Source: Anaerolineae bacterium (GTDB lineage: Bacteria; Chloroflexota; Anaerolineae; 4572-78; J111). Taken from it: a stretch of 64,000 nt of DNA. The first letter of the stretch is position 1. Every line of letters begins with the position of its first letter. Where the stretch lies: the NCBI GenBank assembly GCA_023382535.1, contig JAHDWA010000003.1, positions 348,947 to 412,946 on the forward strand. The letters are read 5' to 3'. This document shows, in pieces, positions 39,987 to 47,165 of this stretch. The translations under genes and the position numbers were made by a program. The notes beneath the pieces were generated by a model. It worked only from the letters and a program-made list of their open reading frames with translations. It searched no databases and had not been told where the DNA came from.

Positions 39987-40570
39987 GGGGCTTCCTGAGT
40001 TCCAAGTCGGACTTTTAATTTTTGCAAGGCACGTAAGATAATGACACTGACCGTCTTTTCGTTGAGTTCCAGCACTTCGGCGATTTCACGATTGGTTAAA
40101 CGCCCGTAGAATTTGAGCTGAATAATCTCTTGATCGCGCTCTGACAGGGTCGCAATAGTTTCCCCCAAAATTTGCTGCTGCTCCTGGCGGAGAAATTGCT
40201 GCTCTGGTGAGAGGTCGGTGGTTGAAATTTCGGTTGCTTCATCCAGTTCGTAAGGCAAGGGTTTGCGGCTGGTGGCGGCATAGTGATTGACGACCAAATT
40301 GTGAGCGATACGAAAGAGCCAGGTGGCAAAGGATGCTCTGGCCGGGTCGTAGCTGTGGCTCCGGCTAAAAGCGCGCTCAAAGGCAGCAGCGGTCAGATCT
40401 TCTGCTGTTTCCCGGTCGGTCACCTGGCTGCGAACGTAGGCATAGAGTCTGGGATAATGGGTATCAAACAGGGCAGCGAAATTCAAAGAAGATGTCACCC
40501 AGCTTTTCGGCTGCCTCCTATCGTAAGAGCTTGATTTATTAACTTTAGCCAGCCTGGTTACATTTGGCAA
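39983..40570 (-). CDS. ECF-family RNA polymerase sigma factor (pair 2)
   Basis: A 195-aa sigma-70 family factor. Region 2: FDTHYPRLYAYVRSQVTDRETAEDLTAAAFERAF...FATWLFRIAHNLVVNHYAA. Region 4: LSERDQEIIQLKFYGRLTNREIAEVLELNEKTVSVIILRALQKLKVRL. The start is a TTG at 40570 behind GAAAGAG. It is coupled to the downstream tail protein. The sigma factors of the two pairs are not close paralogues. Confidence 0.9.
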   Translation of the reverse strand: MPNVTRLAKVNKSSSYDRRQPKSWVTSSLNFAALFDTHYPRLYAYVRSQVTDRETAEDLTAAAFERAFSRSHSYDPARASFATWLFRIAHNLVVNHYAATSRKPLPYELDEATEISTTDLSPEQQFLRQEQQQILGETIATLSERDQEIIQLKFYGRLTNREIAEVLELNEKTVSVIILRALQKLKVRLGTQEAP

Positions 40571-40599
40571 ACTCTTTCTTCCCAGCCATCAAAGAACCT

Positions 40600-40821
40600 T
40601 TAACGTTTTTCTTTTGCCGGAAATGGATATATTTTAACTCGTCGCTGGCTGGTGCTGGCAGGAGAGGTTGGGGGAGGAATGAGGCCGGGCCAGAGGCAGA
40701 AATAAACAAAGGCATTATCATTTAACAGCTTCTTTTCCTGGTCTTGCACTTTTTTGATTGACTCCAACAGCGCCAAAGCCTCTTGCTCTTCATCTTCAAA
40801 GTTAGAATTTTTATCTTCCAT
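40600..40821 (-). CDS. small hypothetical acidic/proline-tailed protein
   Basis: 73 aa from ATG 40821 (MEDKNSNFEDEEQEALALLESIKKVQDQEKKLLNDNAFVYF then a Pro/Ser-rich end), with AAAGGG about 9 nt upstream. An ATG at 40836 is also in frame. The N-terminal half forms a charged amphipathic helix with coiled-coil spacing. It sits 29 nt before the ECF gene on the same strand and may be the first gene of that unit. No family recognised. Confidence 0.45.
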   Translation of the reverse strand: MEDKNSNFEDEEQEALALLESIKKVQDQEKKLLNDNAFVYFCLWPGLIPPPTSPASTSQRRVKIYPFPAKEKR

Positions 40822-40976
40822 CTCTACCCTTTCCATCTTTAACGCTTTCCGTTTTTCTCTCGATATTTAGCCTATCCCTGCTGCCTTACCTCTGAAGTGA
40901 CGAGTTAACTGGGAGACGTTACCGGCAACGTCTCCCGTTATCCATTTTGATGATCAAAAGTGATCAGGTTCAAGGG

Positions 40977-41507
40977 TTAATCGCCGCCATGACCACCTTT
41001 ACCTTTACCGGGGTTATCGTCGTCGTCATGGTCGGCATCGTTGCCGTGGCCTTTGTTATGGTCGCCATCACTACCGCCACCACCGGCGCCACAACTGCCG
41101 CAGCCACCGTCACCATCGTCGCCGCCACCGCCACCGCCGCCACCGCCGCCGCCCGGCTCAAGTTGAGGCGGGATTTCAACCTGGACCGTAACGACGATGA
41201 TGATTTCATCCACGATAGGCGTGGCTGTCATCTCCGGGCTGGGAGTCACCGTTGTTGTTGGTGCCGTTGTGACTGTCATTACGGGCGTGGTCGTCATTAC
41301 CGGTGTGGTTGTAATGGTTCCGCTGGCGGTGGGCGTGCCTGTGGCCACTACGGTAGAGGAGTTTGTTGCCATTGGAGTAGGAGTTGGTTGGCTCGCCGAT
41401 GTCGGTCGAACCAGGGTGATAACGACCGCAACTAAAACACTCACTGCCACGCTGCCGGCTGCCGCAATACAAATAATAATCTTGATGAGAATCTTGGTGC
41501 TAATCAT
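40977..41507 (-). CDS. membrane-anchored stalk protein with His/Asp-rich tail
   Basis: A 176-aa protein with an N-terminal membrane segment (IIICIAAAGSVAVSVLVAVVITLV), a Thr/Pro-rich stalk (TPTPMATNSS, TPVMTTTPVMTV), a VTVQVEIPPQLEPG strand also found in the protein at 39282, a Gly-rich stretch with CGSC, and the tail HNKGHGNDADHDDDDNPGKG. It is a shortened relative of the 39282 protein without the anti-sigma part. It lies at the head of the sigma unit. Likely outside-facing. Function unknown. Confidence 0.65.
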   Translation of the reverse strand: MISTKILIKIIICIAAAGSVAVSVLVAVVITLVRPTSASQPTPTPMATNSSTVVATGTPTASGTITTTPVMTTTPVMTVTTAPTTTVTPSPEMTATPIVDEIIIVVTVQVEIPPQLEPGGGGGGGGGGGDDGDGGCGSCGAGGGGSDGDHNKGHGNDADHDDDDNPGKGKGGHGGD

Positions 41508-41617
41508 CAGGGCCTCCTTAACTAAAGTGGACGAATATTTTCACCTCTATATACAGTTGGTTTTGAAAAGTACTACATAGATTTCGGATGAATAGTAGAT
41601 TTTAAGGTTAGCGAGGA

Positions 41618-41662
41618 GGAGTCCGAATTCTCCCCACTTCGGACACTTCGTCAGAAGACGAA
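41618..41662. repeat. double-hairpin palindromic element
   Basis: GTCCGAA (41621-41627) pairs with TTCGGAC (41638-41644), then TTCGTC (41647-41652) pairs with GACGAA (41657-41662). GGAG precedes the first arm as in the elements at 7561 and 39094. It lies in the 203-bp gap upstream of the tail protein on the minus strand; nothing else is seen there. Confidence 0.65.
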
Positions 41663-41710
41663 ATGCACTTCGTTTTGGCTTATTTTGAAAGATATTGGGT
41701 GAGGGGAAAT

Positions 41711-42862
41711 TTATGGAGGATTCAAGGCCACAGCGTAAACTTTTAAGAAACGGTTTGTCGTGACGGGTAAGCTGTATTTTGCTTCGATCATCTGGCGGGC
41801 TTGCCGGCACAGTTCCTGATAGCGGGAGGCGTTACCAAGAGTTTCGATCACCTGTTCCGCCAGAGCTTCTGCAGAAGCCTGGGGCGGCCAACAGGCCACG
41901 TCCAGGGCGACCCCAACAGGCGTGCCCAGAACGGGCAATCCACAGGCCATTGCTTCCAACACGGCCATGCCCTGTGACTCATGCCGCGAGGTTTGCAGGT
42001 ACAGGTGCGACTCCCGGTAAAGTTGAACCATGGCAGGATAAGCGACTTGCTGCCGCCAGACGAGGCTTTGCTCCAGATCAAGCCGGCGGGCCAACCCCGC
42101 CAGTTCAGCCTGCAAAGGCCCGCTCCCGGCCAGATTCAGCCTAAGTCGAGGAAGTTCCTTTTTGGCCAGGCTCAAGATTTTTAAGAGCAAATGCTGGTTT
42201 TTCACGGGCAGCAAGGAAGCTGCCTGCACCATCACGGGCTGATCAAGCGGCGGAGTGAGCATCCCCGAATGCGAACGGTTCTGGGGGGATGAGTCAACGG
42301 GACGGAAGAGACGGGTATCTACCCCCAAGGGGGCAAGGTGGAGTTTAGCTTCTGGCACAGCATGAGCGCGACACAGGTTGAGTTGATAATCGGAGCCGGC
42401 AGTTACCAAGGCGGCTTTTTCGAGAGCGTAGCGCGTGGTCAAACGCCGGGTTAGAAATCGCTGCGCGCCATAATGAATGTCAGGCAAGTCAGTTAGCTCG
42501 CCGCCGCCCAGGCTCACCACGACCGGCCGCTTAAGCCAGACCCCGGCCAGCGCCGCTGAAAAACCGGCCTCATCGGCCCAGAAGGCATGCAGCAGGTCAA
42601 AGGGTGTTTGGCGGTGCTGGTGGATAATGGCCTGGGTGGTTTGCAGCCAAATCCGGGCCGATGCCGGTCCAAACTCTTGCCCCCCGCCAACGGCATGATG
42701 GACTAAACCGCTGAAGCGATAAGTGCCCCCAGCCGGATAGCGCTGGCTGAAGACGTGGACTTCATGCTTTTGGGCCAGAGCACAGGCCAGGTTCAGCAGG
42801 GCCGGGATAGCCCAATCACTGGCGTGGGCGCTAAAGCCGGGGGTAATTATGGCAACTCTCAT
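41711..42862 (-). CDS. GT4 family glycosyltransferase
   Basis: A 383-aa GT-B fold transferase acting at the cytoplasmic membrane face. Visible signs are RVAIITPGFSAHASDWAIPALLNLACALA, VVVSLGGGELTDL, LAPLGVDTRLFRP, PVMVQAASLLPVKNQHLLL, LAGSGPLQAELAGLA and RHESQGMAVLEAMACGLPVLGT with the E-x7-E pair. It is the distal gene of a glycan block with the two membrane proteins upstream. Confidence 0.9.
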   Translation of the reverse strand: MRVAIITPGFSAHASDWAIPALLNLACALAQKHEVHVFSQRYPAGGTYRFSGLVHHAVGGGQEFGPASARIWLQTTQAIIHQHRQTPFDLLHAFWADEAGFSAALAGVWLKRPVVVSLGGGELTDLPDIHYGAQRFLTRRLTTRYALEKAALVTAGSDYQLNLCRAHAVPEAKLHLAPLGVDTRLFRPVDSSPQNRSHSGMLTPPLDQPVMVQAASLLPVKNQHLLLKILSLAKKELPRLRLNLAGSGPLQAELAGLARRLDLEQSLVWRQQVAYPAMVQLYRESHLYLQTSRHESQGMAVLEAMACGLPVLGTPVGVALDVACWPPQASAEALAEQVIETLGNASRYQELCRQARQMIEAKYSLPVTTNRFLKVYAVALNPP

Positions 42863-42879
42863 GGCAGGGCGCAGAGTAG

Positions 42880-42938
42880 CAGGTAACAGGCAGCAGGTTG
42901 TACCCCAATAAGTTCTGTAACCTGCAGCCTGTTACCTG
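42880..42938. repeat. 20-bp inverted repeat of CAGGTAACAGGC type
   Basis: The left arm (42880-42899) and right arm (42919-42938) match at 19 of 20 positions as an inverted repeat with a 19-nt loop. It overlaps the last codons of the GT39-like gene and separates it from the GT4 gene. Confidence 0.75.
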
Positions 42939-44566
42939 GCAACTTTAAACAAGGTGTACGGTGGAAACTCGCCAATTTTGATCAGCTTCCTGTTTTCCTT
43001 GAGCCATTGGTAATTGAGCTGAGGCGTTTTGCCCCGCCACTGGGTTTCGATTCCTGGCAAGTCCAGCAGTAAGTAAAGGGGGTCTGACGACCCAGCCAGG
43101 GTTTTGAGTGAGGTCTGATCAAGGAAAAAGAGTTCCAGTACCTTAAGCCGGGTGTAGTGCTGCACGGTTAGGGTCAAACCGAAGGTAATGAGGCTGGCCT
43201 CCTGGGGCAGCGCTTGCTCAACCTGGCGGGCAATGATTTTAGTCCGGTTTTGCACAGTCAAAAAACTGTTGAGCATCGGGTAGGCCCAGGCCAGCGTCCC
43301 GACTAAGGAGAGAGCGGCAATTGTCTTGAGGACAGCAGGGGAGTGAAGACGTAGGAGGACAGGGGTGAATTCGCCTCTGCCTCCCCGCAGCCCTGCCCCG
43401 CTACTAAAAAGGTCGTTGAGGCCAAAGCCGGTCAAAAGTACCAGCGGCAGGTAAAGCGTCAGGCCAAAGCGGAAATTTTGGTAAGGAATTCCAGCCAAAA
43501 AGAGATAGACGGGCGCGGCCCAGCCTGGCAGTAAAATGAGCGGTCCCCACTGCCTGGCCCGTCCCAGCCGCCAGACACCCCAGGCGGAGGCCAGCCCCAA
43601 CAGCGGAAAAATATAAGCCGGATGTCCCGCCGGTTGGGCGTAAAAAATCCAGTTGGGGAGTTGATAGATAAAGTGGCCGTCAATGTTTTCAAATTCGCGG
43701 CGAAGAAAGTTGGCCGGGCTCCATCCCAACAGCCAGCTATGAGCCAATCCTTCCGGTTTGTTGAGGCTCAAGCCCAACTGGGGAGCCAGAATAATTGACC
43801 CGCTGAGAACGGCAGCCAACGCGGGGACCCACCATGCTTTGGGCAGGGCCAAGCCTGCTTTCAAGCCCTGCCGGGTGTTCCAGTAATTGAAAATTATGTA
43901 AAGACCCAGGGCCGGCGCCACCAAAATATACAACCAGCGCGAGATAACTGCCAGGGCCAGTGCCGCTCCTGCTGCTAAAAATGAGAGAACAGAGGAGAAA
44001 ATTCTCCCCTGCCCCTCTGCTCCCCTGCTCCTCTGCTCAGAATGCACCGCCCGCACAACCAGCCAGGCGGCCAGGGTGGCCCAAAATAGCGCCGGCATGT
44101 CGGCCATAATCACGACAGAAGAGAGAAGGGGCTGCCCCGCGAAAACCACTATCAAGCCAGCCCATAGCCCCCCCAAGTTGCTTCGTATAACCGAATTACT
44201 ATCAAATTCAATAGAGCAGGGAAAAAGATCGTTATATAACAGAAAAACCAGGGAGGGTAATGCCGCTCCACTTAATAACGCTGCCAGTTGACCGGCCCAG
44301 GCAGTTTGACCGGCAAACAAAGTGAAAAAGGCGATGAGGAGGGGATACCCATTTGGCCAGAAAAAATCAGGAGGGGGAGGTTGGCCCTGGGGTAGATTGT
44401 GGATAATGGCCAGAGCCTGTTGAAGGTAGGCATAAGCATCTTGACCGTACAGGCCATCGAACTGCCAGAATAGGATGACGCCAAGTCGAATCGCCAGGGC
44501 GATTAGAAATAGAATCATACCTGTTTTCCAGCGTGAAACGTAAAAGGTGACGCTTGAACCTGGCAT
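42932..44566 (-). CDS. GT39-like integral membrane glycosyltransferase (copy 4)
   Basis: A 544-aa polytopic membrane protein (about 12 hydrophobic segments) of the GT-C type. The first external loop reads FDGLYGQDAYAYLQQALAI with the conserved acidic pair. It contains two stretches with unlike composition, SEQRSRGAEGQGRIFSS (about residue 185) and SGAGLRGGRGEFTPVLLRLHSPAV (about residue 395), each encoded by G-rich repeat DNA. ATG 44566 follows AAGAAAGAG; a GTG at 44590 is also possible and would overlap the flippase stop. It acts with the flippase and GT4 genes. Confidence 0.8.
   Translation of the reverse strand: MPGSSVTFYVSRWKTGMILFLIALAIRLGVILFWQFDGLYGQDAYAYLQQALAIIHNLPQGQPPPPDFFWPNGYPLLIAFFTLFAGQTAWAGQLAALLSGAALPSLVFLLYNDLFPCSIEFDSNSVIRSNLGGLWAGLIVVFAGQPLLSSVVIMADMPALFWATLAAWLVVRAVHSEQRSRGAEGQGRIFSSVLSFLAAGAALALAVISRWLYILVAPALGLYIIFNYWNTRQGLKAGLALPKAWWVPALAAVLSGSIILAPQLGLSLNKPEGLAHSWLLGWSPANFLRREFENIDGHFIYQLPNWIFYAQPAGHPAYIFPLLGLASAWGVWRLGRARQWGPLILLPGWAAPVYLFLAGIPYQNFRFGLTLYLPLVLLTGFGLNDLFSSGAGLRGGRGEFTPVLLRLHSPAVLKTIAALSLVGTLAWAYPMLNSFLTVQNRTKIIARQVEQALPQEASLITFGLTLTVQHYTRLKVLELFFLDQTSLKTLAGSSDPLYLLLDLPGIETQWRGKTPQLNYQWLKENRKLIKIGEFPPYTLFKVAR
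43985..44041. repeat. GGAGCAGGGG-type repeat within the GT39-like gene
   Basis: On the minus strand it reads GAGCAGAGGAGCAGGGGAGC and so on, the same unit as at 9929-9960. A related G-rich segment is at 43325-43405. Both keep the reading frame and fall in loops between membrane segments. Confidence 0.7.
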
Positions 44567-44579
44567 AACTCTTTCTTGA

Positions 44580-45962
44580 TCAGACCTCACGCTGCTGATG
44601 TTTCGCCGCTCTCATTTTGTAGGGCAGGTAAAGCATACTTTCGGCCAGCAGGAGCGCCAGGGCTACGCCGGCTGCCCCCCAGGCGGGGATGAGCCAGAAA
44701 CACAACCCCAAATTAACGACGATGCCCATCGCCGTGAGTAGATTGACAAACTTTTCATCGCCGCAGGCATACAGATAAATGATCAAGAGGCTGTTTTGAG
44801 CGGAAGGAATGAGGGTCAGGGTGAGAATTTGCAGCGTCGAGGTGGCCGGTTCGTAGGCCGGGCCGTAGGTGAGGTGCAGAATTGGCTGCGCCAACAACAA
44901 CGCTCCGACAGAGGCGAAGGCTCCAAAGCCCAACAACCCCAGCCGCGACTGGGCCAAAGTTTTTTGAAGCGCCAGGCTTTGACGGGTGTTGTGTGTGCCG
45001 GCCATCGCTGCCATTACCGGCAGCATAGCTGAATAAAAGGCTGCCGGCACTTGCTTGCCAGTTTCGACAAAACGGTAGGCGGCAGCATACCAGCCAAGTG
45101 CCTGGTCTCCCTGGAGATAGGCCAGAATCAGCCCGTTTACCCGGAGTTGTAGCGCCGCCAGAATGCCGGCCAGGGCAAAGGGCCAGGCCCTGATGATGAG
45201 AGAGCGCATCATGGCCCCGCTAATAGGCCGGCTTCCTGCCGGCAGGAGCTCATAGGAGCTTGTAGGCACTTGAAGAAGATCTAAATTTCCTTGAGTTCCT
45301 ATGAGTTCCTTTGGATTACCCTCCGCCAGCTTTTCCAGCCCGGGCCGCTTTAATTTCTGATAGAAAACAAACGCCAGAAAACATTGTCCCACCTGGCTCA
45401 ATCCGGCCCAGGCAATGATTAGAAACAAAGGTTGCTGGAGTAATACCAGCCCCCATGTCCCGGCCAGGAGGACAAACTGCCCGCTCAGGGTGAGCCACAA
45501 GATGGGGGTCATCACCTGGTGCGCCCTGAAGATAGCCGTAAATGAACTGAAAACCAGCCCGCTGGATAGAAAGATAACACCCCAGCGCAAAGCGGTAACG
45601 ACCGGGGGATTCTGATCGGGGGTCAATTGGGGAGCCAATACAAGGAGAATGAGGATGGCCGGCAGGCTTAACAGGCTTTTGCTCGCCAGTGAGTTGACCA
45701 GGTAGCGCGGCGTTTGCTCCGGCCGGGCGGCAATATCGCGGGTGATGACGGTACTCAAACCAAATTCGGTGAACAGCATTAAGCTGGACAGCCAGGTCAT
45801 TACAAAACTGTACTGTCCAAAGCCGGCATCGCCCAACCCGCGCCCCAGCACAGCGGCCATCAAAAACCCCATAACCGCGCCGGCAATATTGACCAGCAGC
45901 AGAATCCCGGTGTTCTGTCCGATCCTGATAATGATGTTAGATCCGAGTGTGGGGATTGTCAT
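44580..45962 (-). CDS. Wzx-like polysaccharide/lipid-linked sugar flippase
   Basis: A 460-aa MOP-superfamily exporter with about 12-14 membrane segments. NTGILLLVNIAGAVMGFLMAAVLGRGLGDAGFGQYSFVMTWLSSLMLFTEFGLSTVITRDIA is the family-type first block. An internal loop (PKELIGTQGN...VPTSSYELLPAG, about residue 210) is encoded by GAGTTCCTATGAG-type repeats. Start is placed at ATG 45962; a GTG at 46025 is open. It moves lipid-linked glycans across the membrane for the GT4 and GT39-like partners. Confidence 0.85.
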   Translation of the reverse strand: MTIPTLGSNIIIRIGQNTGILLLVNIAGAVMGFLMAAVLGRGLGDAGFGQYSFVMTWLSSLMLFTEFGLSTVITRDIAARPEQTPRYLVNSLASKSLLSLPAILILLVLAPQLTPDQNPPVVTALRWGVIFLSSGLVFSSFTAIFRAHQVMTPILWLTLSGQFVLLAGTWGLVLLQQPLFLIIAWAGLSQVGQCFLAFVFYQKLKRPGLEKLAEGNPKELIGTQGNLDLLQVPTSSYELLPAGSRPISGAMMRSLIIRAWPFALAGILAALQLRVNGLILAYLQGDQALGWYAAAYRFVETGKQVPAAFYSAMLPVMAAMAGTHNTRQSLALQKTLAQSRLGLLGFGAFASVGALLLAQPILHLTYGPAYEPATSTLQILTLTLIPSAQNSLLIIYLYACGDEKFVNLLTAMGIVVNLGLCFWLIPAWGAAGVALALLLAESMLYLPYKMRAAKHQQREV

Positions 45963-46064
45963 TGCGGCTGAAAGATATAGCAAGACAGGCAAAATGCCAA
46001 ATAAGGGTAACTGTTGGAACCGCACCTTAAGTGATAGGTTTTCACCCTACCGAGCTAGCCGTCA

Positions 46065-46217
46065 TCACCCAAGTGGGTGACTAAAAGATAACTCTTGTGG
46101 ACCTAAAGATAACTCTCATGGGTGTGGGCAGACCCAAAAAATAGTGATAGGGTCGTAATTGTTAAAATTATCCAGCACCTTTTATTTGTGTAATTTTACA
46201 CAGGTCTGCTGTGTAAA
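46065..46217. promoter_or_regulatory. candidate operators upstream of the act-cox operon
   Basis: The 524-bp gap before actA holds no credible gene. It contains a palindrome TCACCCA-AG-TGGGTGA (46065-46080), a 12-nt direct repeat AAAGATAACTCT at 46084-46095 and 46105-46116 (spacing 21 bp, two helical turns), and an inverted repeat TTTACACA-N7-TGTGTAAA (46195-46217). A further imperfect hairpin lies at about 46358-46393. I found no convincing -35/-10 pair. Confidence 0.5.
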
Positions 46218-46486
46218 TTTGCCCTAACCCAGCCTGTCGAGTATATTAGAGTAGAAGCAGCCAACTACAATTGATATTCTCTATCCTTTTCATCTGTTCC
46301 GATCTGCAACTGGTGCCGGCGGCGATATATCTTTTCCGATGCTGGAAAAATAAGGGGTTTACGATAGCAGCATTTGTCTTTAAGTGATGCTGTCGTAGCA
46401 TAGCACCCCCCGTTAAGGTCGTACAGTTCAGTATTCTCCCAAACCAATTTAATTGTCCCGAAGAAGTTATTTAATAGGCTTCCTCA

Positions 46487-47143
46487 ATGGCTCAGATTTT
46501 TCATCCTAGCACCAATACCATTGCTAAAGTGAGTATCTTTGGCGGCGTTTTTATTTTGGCCGGTGCGGCCGTTTTGATTATGGCTTTTGTCCGCTCCTCT
46601 TACATGACGGGGGTAGGGGTCTTTGTGGAACAACCGGTACCCTTTAGCCACGAGCACCACGTCAGCGGTTTGGGCATTGACTGCCGCTACTGCCACACTT
46701 CAGTGGAGAAATCCAAATTTGCCGGCATTCCACCCACCGAAACCTGTATGACCTGCCACTCTCAAATCTGGACCAATGCCGAGGTGTTGGAACCGGTTCG
46801 GGCGAGTTTTCAGACGGAACAGCCGATTGAGTGGGTTAGGGTGCATAACCTGCCTGATTTTGTCTACTTTAACCACAGTATTCACGTGGCCAAGGGTGTG
46901 GGCTGCGAAACCTGTCATGGCCGGGTGGATCAGATGGCCTTCACTTACAAGGCAAATACCCTCTATATGGAATGGTGCCTGGATTGCCACCGCCACCCTG
47001 AAAATTATATCCGTCCGGTGGAGGAAATTTATACCATGGGCTACCAACCGCCAGAAGACCAGGTAGCCCTGGGGCGGGAATTGGTGGAAGCTTACAACAT
47101 CCAGGTACAGCAACTGACCAATTGTTCGGTCTGCCACTATTAG
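46487..47143 (+). CDS. actA: alternative complex III subunit ActA, pentahaem cytochrome c
   Basis: A 218-aa membrane-anchored cytochrome. One N-terminal membrane segment (about residues 12-34) is followed by five C-x2-C-H haem sites: CRYCH, CMTCH, CETCH, CLDCH and CSVCH at the extreme C-terminus. Five is the usual count for ActA. It faces the outside and passes electrons from the quinol site to ActE or to the oxidase. First gene of the operon; 22 nt separate it from actB. Confidence 0.93.
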   Translation: MAQIFHPSTNTIAKVSIFGGVFILAGAAVLIMAFVRSSYMTGVGVFVEQPVPFSHEHHVSGLGIDCRYCHTSVEKSKFAGIPPTETCMTCHSQIWTNAEVLEPVRASFQTEQPIEWVRVHNLPDFVYFNHSIHVAKGVGCETCHGRVDQMAFTYKANTLYMEWCLDCHRHPENYIRPVEEIYTMGYQPPEDQVALGRELVEAYNIQVQQLTNCSVCHY

Positions 47144-47165
47144 AACGAGGCATAATCAAAGGGAT

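Noticed and set aside
46265..46447. 60-codon minus-strand ORF upstream of actA
   Set aside because: Unusual composition, no ribosome site, and it lies between likely regulatory repeats of the divergent region.
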